Of a stretch of 64,000 nt of DNA, positions 45,240-58,260 are shown piece by piece. Every line of letters begins with the position of its first letter. The first letter of the stretch is position 1. The notes beneath the pieces are model-generated. The model was not told the DNA's origin. It saw only the letters and a program-made list of their open reading frames with translations, and did no database searches. The DNA is from Riptortus pedestris (Eukaryota; Arthropoda; Insecta; Hemiptera; Alydidae): assembly GCA_019009955.1 (NCBI GenBank), contig CM032230.1, forward strand, positions 108,977,001 through 109,041,000, given 5' to 3'. The translations under genes and the position numbers were made by a program.

Positions 45240-48200
45240 TATCAGCTGTCAGGTGGTATCATATCCTCCAGTCGTCACCCGAGCTCCTTAATCATCATTC
45301 TCAACTCACATAAATTCCCAGATTCAGTCATCCATGTTTATCGCCAATTTTTTGTTGATCTAATAAAGTCCAACATTTTTTTTGTTGAGCATTTCTTCAG
45401 AAGAGGTTCCCCTAACTAAAAATGTCTGGTTCGCATTCTAGTATGGATTCATTTTTGGCTTAGTCTTTCATTCAATGGCTTCTTCAGTTATACTGTTAAC
45501 TTCTAATCATTTTAAAAAACATTAGCTGATAGTATCAAGATAGTCACCCCAAACTTCATTGATTTTGATACCTACTGTGTATATCTAATAACAAGGAATT
45601 ATCACTAAAACTGTCTAGAAATCACAGTACAAATATTTGGCTGGATGATGTAGATAACCAAGTAATTCATATCATTTTGAATATTTATAACTTTATTATG
45701 GTCATGAAATTAAAGTTTCAGAACGGTTGGCTTACACACGTAAAACCGAGTTTTCTAAGATAATTTCCCTTATGATGATTCTTCATACTCTTTAAACTCA
45801 TTCATCATGACTATAGGATATAATGTTTACAGCAAAATAATAATAATATTATTAAGGCGGATACGATCGTATTACCAAGATACTAAAAGATTTGAAATTT
45901 TTATCTATCTCACTATTAATTCAGTTATTCTACCTTAATAAATTCTCGATATAATTAGTAGGTGTATAAGACATACCCTGATATAGTGGGGATCTGCTAA
46001 AAGGTGCCGCTAACTTCTACGATATTTAAAATAAAAGAAATATACAGCACAAAAATAGTAGAAAATATGATATATTTAAAATTTTATCACTTCCTTAACC
46101 ACTCTCCCTTATTTATACGATTTTAGCTACTAACAAATTTATACTTTGGTTTCGCATGGAACGTTTAAATATCTATTGCTGAATGACAAAACAAAAACAT
46201 GACGTAATTCAGAAATCATTCCTCTTCCCATAGACTTCTTTCAAAGATAACTTACTTGGCTACAGCTATTATTTCCCAGTATTTTTCATTAAAACGTGTC
46301 GTTTCTGAAATAAAGATTTGTGCGTTTTAAGACTATGGATGTGTCAAATCAAAAAATTCACCGATATAAACTCGTTTTAGAATTTGATTTCCTACAAAAA
46401 TCCGTCATCAAAAGTATGGCATTCCATTGGAAATTCCATAGTTAGGGTCGCTGCAGAAGTACTGGAGAAGGTTACGCGGTTAAATATGGACCGAAAAGAT
46501 TCTTCAGTAGTCAATTCTGCTACACCAAGTTTCAGCCATTTATTAACACAATTGGCGGTTTTAAGGGGGCGACACGGGAAGTTGGGACACCCTGTACATA
46601 GTAGCATACATTAAATTTACACCTTTTCATTTGAGTGAACTTATCAGAATGTAATATGAATTATTTTTTAATATAGTACCTTTAAAATCTATAACAATGT
46701 TTTCTAAGCGGGATTTATTCACACTGGATAAATGCATCTAGCTGGGGTTTTCCCAGGGTAATTTACGTGGAATGAGGAAGAGTCGAGACTTGATGGAGGG
46801 GAGTGCATTGAGAAAAACACGTGAGAAAACCCTGGAAAGATCCGGGAAACTTCCAGGTATAAGATAATCACTGGACTCTGACCTTCAACAATACTATCAA
46901 GGACTATAGCATTAGACGTAAGATAACACTAATTTGACAAGGTGATTAGCAAGATGCAACAGGTGAGAGAGAAAAGGTTTATTCATTTAGATTGATACCA
47001 TTGAAAAAGTTCAGAAACAAGATACCACATTATCTTTATTTAATCACAGTAATGTTAAGCAGTATGGTGTCCTGAAGAAAGCTGGACCAATGGGCAAACT
47101 CAAATTTTAGAAAAGCTAAAGTCAAGTGTTTTTTCTTAGATAAGCTTTCAAACTGTGTTAATAACAGAGAATTATTTTTGTTTCCTACTATATAAGTCGT
47201 GGGAAATATATAATTTCCTATATATTTTTGAGGATAAAATTGTAAACGCAGATAGAAGTGATTAACAGACAATCTGATTAGTCTATAATTTGTCGATATG
47301 AGTCACAAAAGACATTATACTTTTCTTTGTTAAACATATATTGTAAATAGCTCCAAAGAATTTACCAAAGGAATCATATATTTCAAAATTGTAAATTAAA
47401 TCAAACTAACTTCCAAGTAACCTAGGATTAAGACGTTACAGTTATTCATTTTAAATGCAAAACATTTCAACCTAGAAGGATTTCCTTTAGTTTTTCTCGT
47501 GAATTATATTTTTAATTCAATTTTTTCTGAGAAATATGTAGTTGTAAAACGAAGTAAAATTTTTTTCAGACGCACAATTTAATTTTCACAAAATAACCTG
47601 GAATATATAGAAATCATTATTTTTAAGCTAACTACTATTTAACTAGTGTTTTTTTTTTTAAATGAAAAATGTGATGCCCAAGAAAATTAGTTGATTAAAA
47701 ACAATGCAAGGCTGTTATACAATGCCAAGGCTACATAAAAATGAAGGCTAAATATTTTTGTGAACGTCATTGTCTGAATCTTAATAAATTGCGATCTCTC
47801 ACCATTAACTTTCATTCGAATAATTAAGCCACTCTATTATAGATTAGGTATAGAAAGATTTTAATGCCTTTCGCAGAGTGTATTTTAATCCGTATAACCT
47901 GTCATTTAAATTTAACCTACAAGAGTTTTCACTGACTTTTGGTCCTGACCAGCTACGGTCATTTGAAGAATCCTAACCTATATATTTGAGAACCTGATTT
48001 GTGACGAAAATTGGTGTTGTTAGCTATAATGGGTATCATTCAAGCAACATATATTTTAACTTATATTTATGTTATTACTTACATACTAATTTGCATTTAT
48101 TTGTTTTAATATTTATAATTTTGCCAATTGAATATATATATATATATATCTTTTTTATTTATTACTCATTATAGTTTTTAATTTTCTCGTTTTTTATAAG

Positions 48201-48240
48201 GTATTTTTTGTTTTTAATTAATGTTTCCTTTTGGTTTATT
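45240..48240. other. mostly AT-rich stretch, no gene supported
   Basis: It contains a decayed AGCAG core fragment in inverse at about 46090-46190 (ACTAACAAATTTATAC, TTTAAATATCTATTGC). A 210-bp block at 46395-46610 is open on both strands and ends GGGACACCCTGTAC, which looks transposon-derived. A purine/GT-rich patch at 46741-46855 has two kappa-B-like sites. Nothing is supported as a host gene. Confidence 0.4.
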
Positions 48241-48256
48241 TTTTATCATTTGCTGA

Positions 48257-48598
48257 TTATTCGTGTTTCGTTTTCTGTACACCCGTTCTTAATTTGTCCT
48301 GTTTTAATAGTTGCCGTTTAATGTTTTCTTGTGAATTTTTATTTCTGGTTAATAAATAAATCATATTTTCACACACCAATGTCAAGAGAAGTAAAAAAAT
48401 AGCATTCCTAATTCCTTCGTTAAACGTTTTTACATAAGAAGGATCGTCCAGTTCCTTGGATGTTATTTTTCGTTCTAAGAATGAAGTAATTGGACCATAT
48501 AAATAAAGAAAAAAAATTGAAAGAAAAAATTCGTAGAGACATGATCTTAGCTTAAAAATTGCCATGAGATACCTGCTAAAATTTGAGGATTGGATCAA
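48257..48598 (-). CDS. hypothetical 113-codon ORF with hydrophobic segments
   Basis: A minus ORF with ATG at 48598 and a stop at 48257. It shows a hydrophobic stretch near residues 20-40 (YEFFLSIFFLYLYGPI), a polar middle (SFLERKITSKELDDPSYVKT), a second hydrophobic stretch (AIFLLLLTLVCENMIYLL) and a basic tail. The composition is more protein-like than most frames here. No family is recognised, there are no splice partners, and it may be a transposon remnant or chance. Confidence 0.2.
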   Translation of the reverse strand: MIQSSNFSRYLMAIFKLRSCLYEFFLSIFFLYLYGPITSFLERKITSKELDDPSYVKTFNEGIRNAIFLLLLTLVCENMIYLLTRNKNSQENIKRQLLKQDKLRTGVQKTKHE

Positions 48599-49646
48599 AT
48601 AAGCAACTCAATTAGCACTTATCGGGCGATGCTGTTGCTCTCCTTTGACAAACACGAAATACATCGACTCCTTAAATTATTGCTCACACTTTCAAGGATA
48701 TAATTGATCAAATATAGCAAAACTACAGACTATTTCCCTTAACATAACCATACCTTTGATGGTTATTTTAGGTATGTTATGCGCAAACTTAGGATAGTTG
48801 AAAATTCATTGAGTGTAACTTTATATGAGACGCTCTATAAAGTTTTTTTTAAATAAGAAAGATGTTGAAAATGTTTTTATACAAGAATTCCTAAAATGTA
48901 TGTGCGTTCGACGATTAAAACTTTGTCCCAATTTAGCTTTTAGCTCAAATATCGGGGCAATGGTAGTTGACAGATTCGCCTTTATTGCAAGTATTTATGA
49001 CAGCTCTCCCGTGAATTACGGTGTTGAATTAAAAAATCTTGTAAGTCAAACGTTGAGAAGGAGAAACCTTCTATTAGGACAACACTACTATTAAGTTCTA
49101 TTATTCAATAGTTCAGGTGTTGTAGGTGCCAATAGGACGGCAAAAATAATAGGAACAAGAAGTATGAAGGACACGTTGAAGGCCGGAAGAATTATCTTTG
49201 CGTGTGAATCATCTTTCAGGTGTATTTGCTTTGCATCCGTTTACTACTTCAGTCTCAGCTGCGGCCATCTTCTGTGTCAAGGCTTGCTCTAAGCTCATAA
49301 ATGCTGAAATCATTTTTTAAAAAATAATGCCCGTTCTATAGCAGCTTGGAGCAAATCGATGAGCACTTGTAGTTATTTAAAATTAATTTCCTAGCTCTAA
49401 GAGTCTTGAGTCACATGGCTCACACTTCAATTGTACAAATGTGCTTAAAACCTACTGTATAATGCTACTTTCAGCTCATAAAGGTTGGTAAAAAAACCAA
49501 AGAGAGTCTGCCTGTAACACAAGCATGGGAGGCTGTTAACCAACATAGGACAGTTTTAAGTATTTTGTGTTTTTATATTGTGGTGAATACCATTCATCAA
49601 ATAGTTAAGTAAAAGTCTATTTCAATCAAATTTACTGTTATAAAAA
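48599..49646. other. unassigned stretch with possible broken coding remnants
   Basis: A plus frame at 48825-49094 and minus fragments at 49095-49330 look partly protein-like. In the minus fragments MAAAETEVVNGCKAN and, in another frame, a hydrophobic VSFILLVPIIFAVLLAP run to a stop. The frame changes between pieces suggest a decayed gene or element. Identity unknown. Confidence 0.25.
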
Positions 49647-50790
49647 AGTCCGCCATGCATGGCCGCATACACAACCAAGTAATACACTTCAGAAATTTGC
49701 TCACCTTATATTTTCTATTTATAGGCAAAATGACAGAGTCCAATATAGGACCAACAATTGTTTAAAAAGATTGGTTCAACCTTTCCCTAGTTCGATTTTA
49801 GCCATTAAGTATTATAAACATTAGTTTTGCATGAAACAGTTAAATATCAAGTATTGTATAGATCGAATTTACGATATATGGATCTAAATATCTATTTAAT
49901 CTAGATTTAAGCTCCAAATAAAGTGGTTCATGGTATAACAGCTTATTATTAATATGGGATGAGTTGTAGTGGGGGTTTACTTAGGGCTGAAAACTAAATA
50001 ATGCAAATGTCTTGGTTAATGTTCAAGAATGAGAGAAAATGTATAGACGAACATTTATAGAACTATGCATTTGCAATAGTGTCTCATTTAGGAAAAACCT
50101 GTTAATAAAGTACTTGTAATATGCATAAATGTTTTATATTGCATCCTGGGAACGTAACAGCTCACAATCACTAAACTATTTAGTAGAATGAATTATAACG
50201 AAATCTGATAAGATAGAATAAAGGGAATGATAATGAAGTAATGGAGATGAATCACTTGCTACGAAATGAATGTGCTAAGACAAAATTCTGAATCATCTTG
50301 AATATAAAGCAAACGAATTTCTTCTATATAATAATATTACTAGATACCTAAATGCACTTTTTTAAATTATGAAATTCATTTAAGAAGCCTATCATCCCCC
50401 TCCCTCATTCCAAGTTCTATTTCAGTCATTAACTAATATGGTCTTTATTGTGGAATAAAAAAGTTAAATATCGAGTATGATATAAATAAAATTAACATTA
50501 TTGAGCAAAGACCATGAACTCTTAATTTATGGCGTTATCGCACTATCTATTCCCATGAATCTGATATAATGAAAGCCCCTTGAAAACAATATTCAGTATT
50601 TGAACTTGATTTCATTATTTGATATAAGACCTTTTATAATATAATGGCGTATTGTTAATGTGTGATAACTAAAAGTGGGAGTTTACCTGAAGCCTGAAAA
50701 TAAAAAAAATGTAAATATCTTTGTTAATATTCGTATTAGGAAAAAAGTGTATATAACAACATTTATAAACAGTAGAATTATTAAATAAGT
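49647..50790 (-). mobile_element. AGCAG-family repeat, old two-core copy
   Basis: A decayed inverse right end (AGTCCGCCATGCATGGCCGC) is followed by two diverged cores in inverse. The first, about 49790-50090, has GTTAAATATCAAGTATTG and GTGGGGGTTTACTTAGGGCT. The second, about 50375-50790, has GTTAAATATCGAGTATGA and AGTGGGAGTTTACCTGAAGC. It is much more mutated than the copies at 28-35 kb, so the two-core form is old. No left arm is visible. Confidence 0.6.
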
Positions 50791-50942
50791 AACGGAAGAC
50801 CTCCTATTTTAATGATAAAATTACTTTTCCTTATTCCAGTAATTTATAATTAATTTTAGTCGTGTTTTTTTCGAATTTTCGACAGATATCATATGTTCAT
50901 AAATATTTATTTTATTTACCATAACATATATACTTTATTAAG

Positions 50943-51180
50943 TAAGATTTCTTTACGTCCACTTGGTGCATCCGAGGCTAATCAAGACAGGTTGTCTACA
51001 GTTTACCACCCTTTTCTAGCCAGGATGGGTGCCAAGGATTTTATTTAATGAGTTCGTATATATATATATATATATATAATATATAAATTCTTATTGCTTA
51101 CATAGGAATCGAATCCATTACTCTAGGTTTGCCAGGTTTATTAAGACCAATTCCTCAACTAACATGGCTCGTCTGAGCTC
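50943..51180 (-). mobile_element. tRNA-derived SINE with TA expansion
   Basis: Inverse SINE from GAGCTCAGACGAGCCATGTT to CTGTCTTGATTAGCC, with a B-box-like GATTCGATTCC. A TA repeat (51058-51080) has expanded at the place where other copies have the GAATTC/TTTATTTAG junction. Confidence 0.78.
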
Positions 51181-52359
51181 ATATTTTTTTAAAAATTGAA
51201 ATGTAAGACATTTGGATTGATTTAATATTTGTTTTTTACGAAAACGCCAATGAAGATTATAGCTATACTTCCATGAGCAATAATGAAGTTCAAATAATTG
51301 ATTTAGAAATGCTGAAAACTATTATATTTATTCATGTATGAAAAAAAAACAACTAATCATTAAGTAGTATAAAAAGTGTGCTTCAATTTAATTTTTTTTG
51401 GAGTCTTGTTCAAATATAATAAGTTAGTGGTATTAATTAATGTTAGTAACAACACCACAATCAAAGCGTTAATTGGCCCCAAAATGCAAGTTAAATAGCT
51501 CTGAAGGTTTAAAATAAACATGTTACAGACATAACTCATACATACCATCTTGCCTGTCAAATCACTGATAATTTTCTGGTATAAACTATATTTATTCCTT
51601 GACTAAAGACAATTTTACTATAAACACTGTTAAGAAATCACCAGAAAGGTGATATCTTCATAGCGAAATTCGGAGAACAATATACTGCATAAACTATTTT
51701 TAATTCTTTTTTATATTTTAGGAAATACTTTCTTCAATCTGACAGGATTCGAATAGGTCTCTAGGCTTTTTTATGCCAGAACTCTAAGAACTAAACCAAA
51801 TATTAGTATGACGAATAATTCAATATTTCTCTAACCTGCTTAAACGCCACACACTTTTTTGAGTTAAAAAAAATATAAATAATTATGTTGTTTCCGCATA
51901 GTATGTTAACTGTATATTAATTATATTCTCTTCAAAGGTGCTTGGAGTTTCGTAATCTAGCTCAGAGAAACTGATATAATTAGGCAGAATACAAAACTGG
52001 AGCATAGTTATCAAAGTACTGTCCCAGTTAGACCTTAGCTTGAGACCTGTCAGATTCAAAAACTCTTATTTTCCTAATATATATTAAAAAAAAATTAAAA
52101 TTAGTAAAGTTCCCTGACAGTGTATTCCATAATCTCTATTTATAAAAATTAATTAGATTCTAAATTAACTCATGAAAATATGTCAAAGCTCAGCGTAATG
52201 AAGCAAAAACAACGGGGAAATCAAAAGATACCAAGCGGTTTTCTAATAAAAATAGTAACTAGTGGTGAGTTACTGATATGGCCGGAAAACTATGAGTGAT
52301 AAGACTGACTATATCCAGGTGAGGCTATATTATCTGGGATTTATCGGTGACAAACTCAC
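51181..52359. other. AT-rich stretch, nothing recognised
   Basis: No exon, repeat family or RNA gene that I can support. On the minus strand it would be the start of the intron after the exon at 52360. Confidence 0.5.
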
Positions 52360-52426
52360 GTCTAGAGGAAGCTGGAACAGTCCCATGATGGCGGCCTCTC
52401 CAGCGCTCTCAGCTACCGCTCCGAGT
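52360..52426 (-). CDS. candidate 67-nt exon, GC-rich, with consensus splice sites
   Basis: The minus strand reads TGATTTATTTGCAG|ACTCGG … TCTAGAC|GTGAGTTTG: a canonical acceptor and donor around a GC-rich island in AT-rich DNA. One frame is fully open, entering with the third base of a codon and leaving at phase 0: LGAVAESAGEAAIMGLFQLP then LD. It also contains GCCGCCATCATGG, an excellent Kozak context, so it may be a 5' UTR exon with a start (MGLFQLPLD…). Joined directly to the exon at 20870, that start would meet a stop (TAG) about 10 codons later. Hence either another exon intervenes, or the ATG is an upstream ORF. The link to the coiled-coil gene is inferred from strand and order only. 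Confidence 0.55.
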
Positions 52427-52508
52427 CTGCAAATAAATCAAAATGTTAATAAATCATTATATATATATAATAAAAAACAAGATACAAGATGATCAAAATA
52501 TTTTAAAA

Positions 52509-53424
52509 AGTCCGTCAAGCGGGGACATAAACTAAGCAGATTTCCCTCGTGATATTTAACAATAGATAAATCTATATAATGGTAACACAAGAGCACCGTC
52601 AACATCAAGTGAATAAATACAAACGATAATAAGAAACCTCCAGACGGGAAGCACCTCAAACGTAAACAAACAGGTGTGCCAATTTCTCACAGGAAAGAAA
52701 AACAATTACTGAAATATATCAGAATATAACATATTAATTTTATTGAAAACTATTTACTATATCTAGTACTGTAATTTATAATGAATCAGAATAATTTTTA
52801 TCTCAATCAATCATACTTTAGAAGTCCAAACATTTAAGACGGGGGGGGGAGTCACAAGAACATATTTGCATGTATCTCGTATAGTAAAGGAAAACAATTG
52901 TTAGTATTTAAGCTTCGAATAATGTGGTTTATTATATAACGGTGTATGGTTTATGTAACACGAGTAGAAGTTGGGGTTTACTGAAGGCTGAAAACTGAAA
53001 AATGCACATATCTCGGTTAATATTCAAGCTAGAGAATAGCTATATAACAATATTTACAATATTTATAGCTAGAGTATATAAAAATATTTATAGTAAATGT
53101 AATTTGCAATATGATTGATTTTATACAAGTTTTCGATCCAACGTATAGTAAAAGAGATATTTCGATATACCCCCTCCCCCTGGTCCGATTTCAGCCGTTA
53201 ACGAACTTGATCTTTCTTATTACATAAAACGACTAAATATCGAGATTGGTAACTATTAAAGAATAATTGCGACCACTAGAGAAGAGATATATATACACAC
53301 AGTTTTGAACGGACCTCATTTTCGTCACCTCCTAGGTAGGATCGATGGACATTTGAAGACAAATTTCGAAAATTGTGTAATGAGTACGACCTCAATAGCT
53401 GATTTCCCTTAAGGGAAATCTGCT
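52509..53424 (-). mobile_element. AGCAG-family repeat, complete long-segment copy
   Basis: In inverse: right end AGTCCGTCAAGCGGGGACAT; long right segment (52560-52940) shared with 10200-10722 and 35760-35987; core (ACATATCTCGGTTAATATTC; CCGTTAACGAACTTGATCTT; ATCGAGATTGGTAAC); a short microsatellite; then an arm (GTTTTGAACGGACCTCATTT; GTAGGATCGATGGACATTTG) ending in the perfect palindrome GATTTCCCTTAAGGGAAATC at about 53401-53420. About 915 bp with both ends, the best example of the long-segment subtype. It lies about 80 bp upstream of the candidate exon on the minus strand. Confidence 0.85.
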
Positions 53425-54085
53425 AAAAATTTAAGGTAACTAAATTTCATATGTATTTCAGTTCTAGTAAATTCTAGAAATTATCTAACGTATCCCTTAT
53501 ACAAAGCCCTTTCTTTGCCAATAGTTGCATCTGCTTGGTTCTGGAACCCAAACAAGAACCATGTGAAGATTCTGGTAAATAGCTAGAGGAAGGCATTGCT
53601 AACGGTGAACAGGGCATACAACGGATGCACTTCAGGTGATCGCAGGACAACTACCTGTCCAACTCAAATTGCAGCTGAATTGGTGTAAGTCGGCTAGAAT
53701 TGGTGGACGATTTTTTATGACTGGCACAAGTTCATACTGTGAGCTGAAGAGTACTTTATATAGTTTAGTAGTAAGGGCGGTGGCCTGATTCGTCAAAAGG
53801 TCGAATTACATACGAACTGCTCCCAGACGTGTGTGATCGCATCAATGGGACTGTGTTTCCTCTCAAGCACGAATTAGTCCAGCTCCTTTAAGGACATGGA
53901 GACCTCAACTATAAGGTCCACTATTTAAAAGTGAGGGCTAACCCGAGGTTTAGGTGAGAAATTATATTTAAGTGTTAATTCTACCCTAGCGCAAGACTAC
54001 GGATAGTGGGGGAATACTCGGTCCCCGGGTTAACGGGGGAGGATTTTGAATGCCAAGAAGAATATGTAAATAGAATTTTAATTGG

Positions 54086-54118
<33 letters not shown>

Positions 54119-55379
54119 CTCGTGTGTATATATACTGAATTAGGAATATATGGGTTATATGCATTGTATTTAGGTAACATTGGTTATGTATAGGTTATAT
54201 GAATAATATATACGTAATATAGGTAAATTAGGTTATTAGGTAATTATTCGAATTTGACTGAACAGAAACATTTTGGCCCGCGATGTAAATATGCAGTAAA
54301 TGGCTAAGAGGAAGTCTAAGGTGGTCTACAAGAACTCACTATGTGGGTATTTGTAGGTCACGTACAACCTGTTAAATTGAATAAAAAAAAATTTAAAGAT
54401 TATAAACGGAAAGAAAAGCTGGGCATGGGGCTGTCCTAAGTTACAGCGGGATTCAAATGAATGATATTCCAAAAATGACATCAATTAATTCTAGCCTAGA
54501 ATTTTTATAATACTTTTCTCAACTTTCCCATTCGGAAGGCACTGAAGTTGTCCATTTAGTTCCTATCTTAGCAGTGTAGTAAGCAGCTGCGAAAAAATTA
54601 TATTTCAAAAATGATTTCGATTACTTTAATCCTAACTAATCTTCGGCGAAATAATGAAATTTATAAATTCACTTTACAGGTTAAACGGCGGAAGGTCTCA
54701 ATTTTGACCTAAATTTGTGAAGCCAATTAACGCATTGAATATAATCTGTAGCTATTGAAATATTAAATTATAAAATAATATCGAAAATGCATAAAGTAAT
54801 CAATTTATTGTTAATGTGAGACGGAAAATTAAGCGAAATATGCTAAACGAACACCCTGGATGAATAAGCACATTACATTTCGATATCGGACATGTCAAGA
54901 GAATAAATAAAAGGTAATTATTTCATTCATGAGATATTGTTATTGATTTATTGCTTATCACTAGAGCTGATAAGGCAAACAGAACAATACTATGTCATTC
55001 CTATGATTTATCTGATGACTGTCTCATACACAACTTTAACAATGTTCACAGGGGGGAGAATAAATTGTATTTTTTTATTTATTTAACCAGTAAGGCGATT
55101 TTATAATATTTAGTTTTTCTTCATTAAATGAAGCATAAGAGACTTAAAAATAATAAGAAAGTAGATGTACCTAAATGTGTTTTGCGGAAGTGTGGAGTGT
55201 TTTTGGGAAGATCATTTTCAGAATAATAAAGTTATATTTTACATACACTTCAGCAAACTAAGGAAAGATAAGTCGAGCTGTTGTCTTCAATTATTCCAAA
55301 TCATTACATCTACAGACTACGTCATTTGATTGTACCTCCGATTAAGAATTCCTAATATTTTACAAACACGCACACACAC

Positions 55380-55436
<57 letters not shown>

Positions 55437-56099
55437 CTCGTTTATTAAGAGCGGTTATATAACTTTTTTAAGATACAATGGACGTATTTTATTTCCGAAA
55501 GACTGTTAAACCCTTTTAAAAATAAATTATTCCTGTTATTGCGTTAATTATTATCTAATTGCTAATAACAGATTGTTATTGAAGAATGAAATTTGCATCT
55601 CGAAGGTTTTCATCATACCTGTTATACAATAGTAATTAACTACTTTATTTTTAATTGATTTCATTAGAATTATCTCTATTTCCATTGTTCATTTGAAACC
55701 GAACATTGTAATGGCTCTTTAAACTTAGTTACGTAAAGCAGTTTAAATATATCTTTATTATTTGATTTACCAGGTGCAGCCTGTAGGTGCCAAATTACCA
55801 GATGTATCCTGAAGATAGGAAGGCAATTTGATTTACACTAAAATTAGAAATGGCAGGCTGAAGTTATTTTTGCTTTTTGGTGATAGCATAATTTTTATTT
55901 TTAGAGGCACTCGTCGTCTGTTTGCTGAAGGAAGAAAAAGAAGAGGATAATGAGCAAAGCAAATCCGACGTTTCATGTAAAGCTAATGATCAAGTTCGTT
56001 AATGGACGAATAATGGAGCCATTGAGTTGATGACGTCACTGCTCAAATCTATTTTAGTATTTCACTTACGAAAAGCCTAATGTAAACAATATGCTATTA
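53425..56099. other. unassigned stretch with two microsatellites
   Basis: 53520-53900 is of moderate complexity with no long frame. (GT)n lies at about 54087-54118 and CA/TA at about 55370-55433. Otherwise AT-rich. No gene seen. Confidence 0.45.
55370..55433. repeat. (CA)n(TA)n microsatellite
   Basis: A short CA run followed by about 50 bp of TA. Confidence 0.93.
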
Positions 56100-56430
56100 A
56101 AATAAGACGTCACGGAATATATTGGATAATTTAAATGTTAAATGAGCCGAAGAGAAGGTTTACTGAAAGCTCAAAAAAAAAAAAAAAAAAAAAATCAACT
56201 AAATTTTGAAGTTAGAAAGAAAATGTATTGACCAACAATTGCTAGGATGACATTTTTAGGTCCGTCGCATAATAATGAATAAATTACTATTTTTTTATTT
56301 TACCATCTCTCTAAACCTCAACTCCTTGTCTGATTTCAACCATCTTTATTTTTGCAAGAACCGTTTGAATATTGAGTTTGGTATCGATCGAAAATACAAA
56401 TCCTACTGCTAGACATTCACTGTTAGTAGA
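56100..56430 (-). mobile_element. AGCAG-family repeat, decayed core
   Basis: Inverse core order is retained: GAGAAGGTTTACTGAAAGCT, GTTAGAAAGAAAATGTATTG, CCTTGTCTGATTTCAACC, TTGAATATTGAGTTTGGTAT, CTGCTAGACATTCACTGTTA. It contains an A run expansion. The ends are missing. Confidence 0.6.
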
Positions 56431-56939
56431 CAATTTATTTATAAATTTGATAGGAGAAAACAAAAAATTAAATTCTTGAATATCTCCAATCTTGTTAATA
56501 AAGTGATTTCTCTCTTGCCCGATAAATGAACAGATTATTCGGATTCACTAAACCCACACTCTTACTCAGGTGGCACTCTCAAATCCAAATCTTCTATTCA
56601 AAAAGTCTTGCATGTATCTCATGTCTCACAAAAGTTTTAGCATTTAAATGATTTGTTGATAACATTTTTGGGTCAATCAATAATGATTGAATGGTCCTTA
56701 TGAGTTATCATAATACTAAATTCATTGAAATCGCCATGAATGACATCATGATTCGCAAAGCGTACAATAACCTCTATTTATTCATATCCATCATGATTTA
56801 AAACCTACACTTTTCATATTGCCATACCCACCGAAACGCATAAGATGTTTGATGTCTTAAAAAAAGATTTTCTGGCCAACCTATTTTCCTATTCCCAATG
56901 ACCTTGCCTTCAAATATATTTGTGATGAAATCGTTTGGC

Positions 56940-57215
56940 TTTATTGATGAGGCTTCTTAGATAACAAAACTCCTTCACTTTTTCAAGTATAACCTTTCTA
57001 AATCTGATATTTATATTAATATGGGTTTGTTGCTTCTCTACTATCAAAACTTTTGTTTTATGTGTGTTTAACTAGAGTTTAAACTGATGTATGTATGAAT
57101 ACCTCAAGGACTTTGTAGCATTATATTTATCTCTACTTCGGACTTGGCCATTAGTTCAATGTCATTTGCAAATCTGATACGATGAACGGATTTACCGTTA
57201 ATCTATATATCTTCG
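56940..57215 (-). mobile_element. RTE-type LINE fragment with mutated catalytic motif
   Basis: A minus frame reads RIRFANDIELMAKSEVEINI, which is the reverse-transcriptase FADD box region with D changed to N, followed after stops by the ATTCTTTTTCAAG-type phrase shared with 44870-44905. The element is inactive. It belongs to the same lineage as the 44.6-kb fragment. Confidence 0.75.
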
Positions 57216-58260
57216 GTTTTTTTCATCTCTCAAGGCCTTTGCTTTCTAGGCCGTGTCAGGGCACTGATCATGATGCATTACCTTTGAAAGAGACTTGGTC
57301 CTTTTAGAGAGTAAATATTTGTAGAGGGTATAACGAGGTTTCTTCATGCTTTTCTGCTTTAGAATTGTATCTATTGCTACTTATCATCTTATGTCTATCT
57401 TATGTTTCATGTCTTGTTTACATGGATGATTACTACGGGAGAAATAGATATTTGAATGTGCAGGTAATTCCAGCATGTGGAAAATCTACTTAGTTTACGC
57501 AGTTTAGCTGCAAGGGAGATAGACGCATTCTAACTTCTTACCAAAGATCTTACCCAAATATAGAATTGTAAGAATCCTTGTCTTTGGAAAGGCCAACATG
57601 TAACGCATATATTCCAGTATTTTCAATCTGAGCATTGCAAAAACTACAATTACCGCAAATTATATAATTATTACGATTAGGTGACATAATGAAACGCCAA
57701 TATTCAGTAATAGAAGTTAGGATGATTTGATTATAGGCTGATTAGAATGCGAAGCAATCCTGTCCATTGTAATATTTATGGATGGCTGATTGACTGATTT
57801 AAATTGCAAGGAAAATTACGTGTGTAATGGGGGGGGGGCACGCTCGTTGCTCTACAACGAATATTTCGCGAATACGAAATGTAACATTAACTTCATTATA
57901 TTTTGAGTTGATGGTTGTCGAAGCAATTGATTCAATGCCTCTAATAAAGTCATTTTCCACTTTGATTTACACATTTTAGATTTGAAAAAAAATAAACGAC
58001 ACGATATGTTTCGTGAAACAACAATGAGTTATACCCATGAACTAATAATTGTGGTATTTGGAGGCAATATTCTTTCCTCTACTCCTTCCCATTTAACGGA
58101 TTTTAGTTATGGGCCATGAGCACTTGTGGTTCTACCTGTGACATGATTTTTGAGAAATAATGAATGACGAAAATAATATCTGATAATCCGGTAAGTCAGA
58201 ATAAGAAAAATGTACCCTGTAGAGCTTGGTCCTTCGTACTGGTGTGATCTCTTCAAAAAA
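57216..58260. other. unassigned stretch
   Basis: It contains a decayed AGCAG right end at about 57471-57515 (GTGGAAAATCTACTTAGTTT then ACGCAG). No gene recognised. Confidence 0.45.

Noticed and set aside
46384..46614. Mirror ORFs at 46.4-46.6 kb as a host exon
   Set aside because: Open on both strands and ending in a GGGACACCCTGTAC phrase typical of transposon-derived sequence; no splice partners found. I could not decide which strand, if any, was coding.
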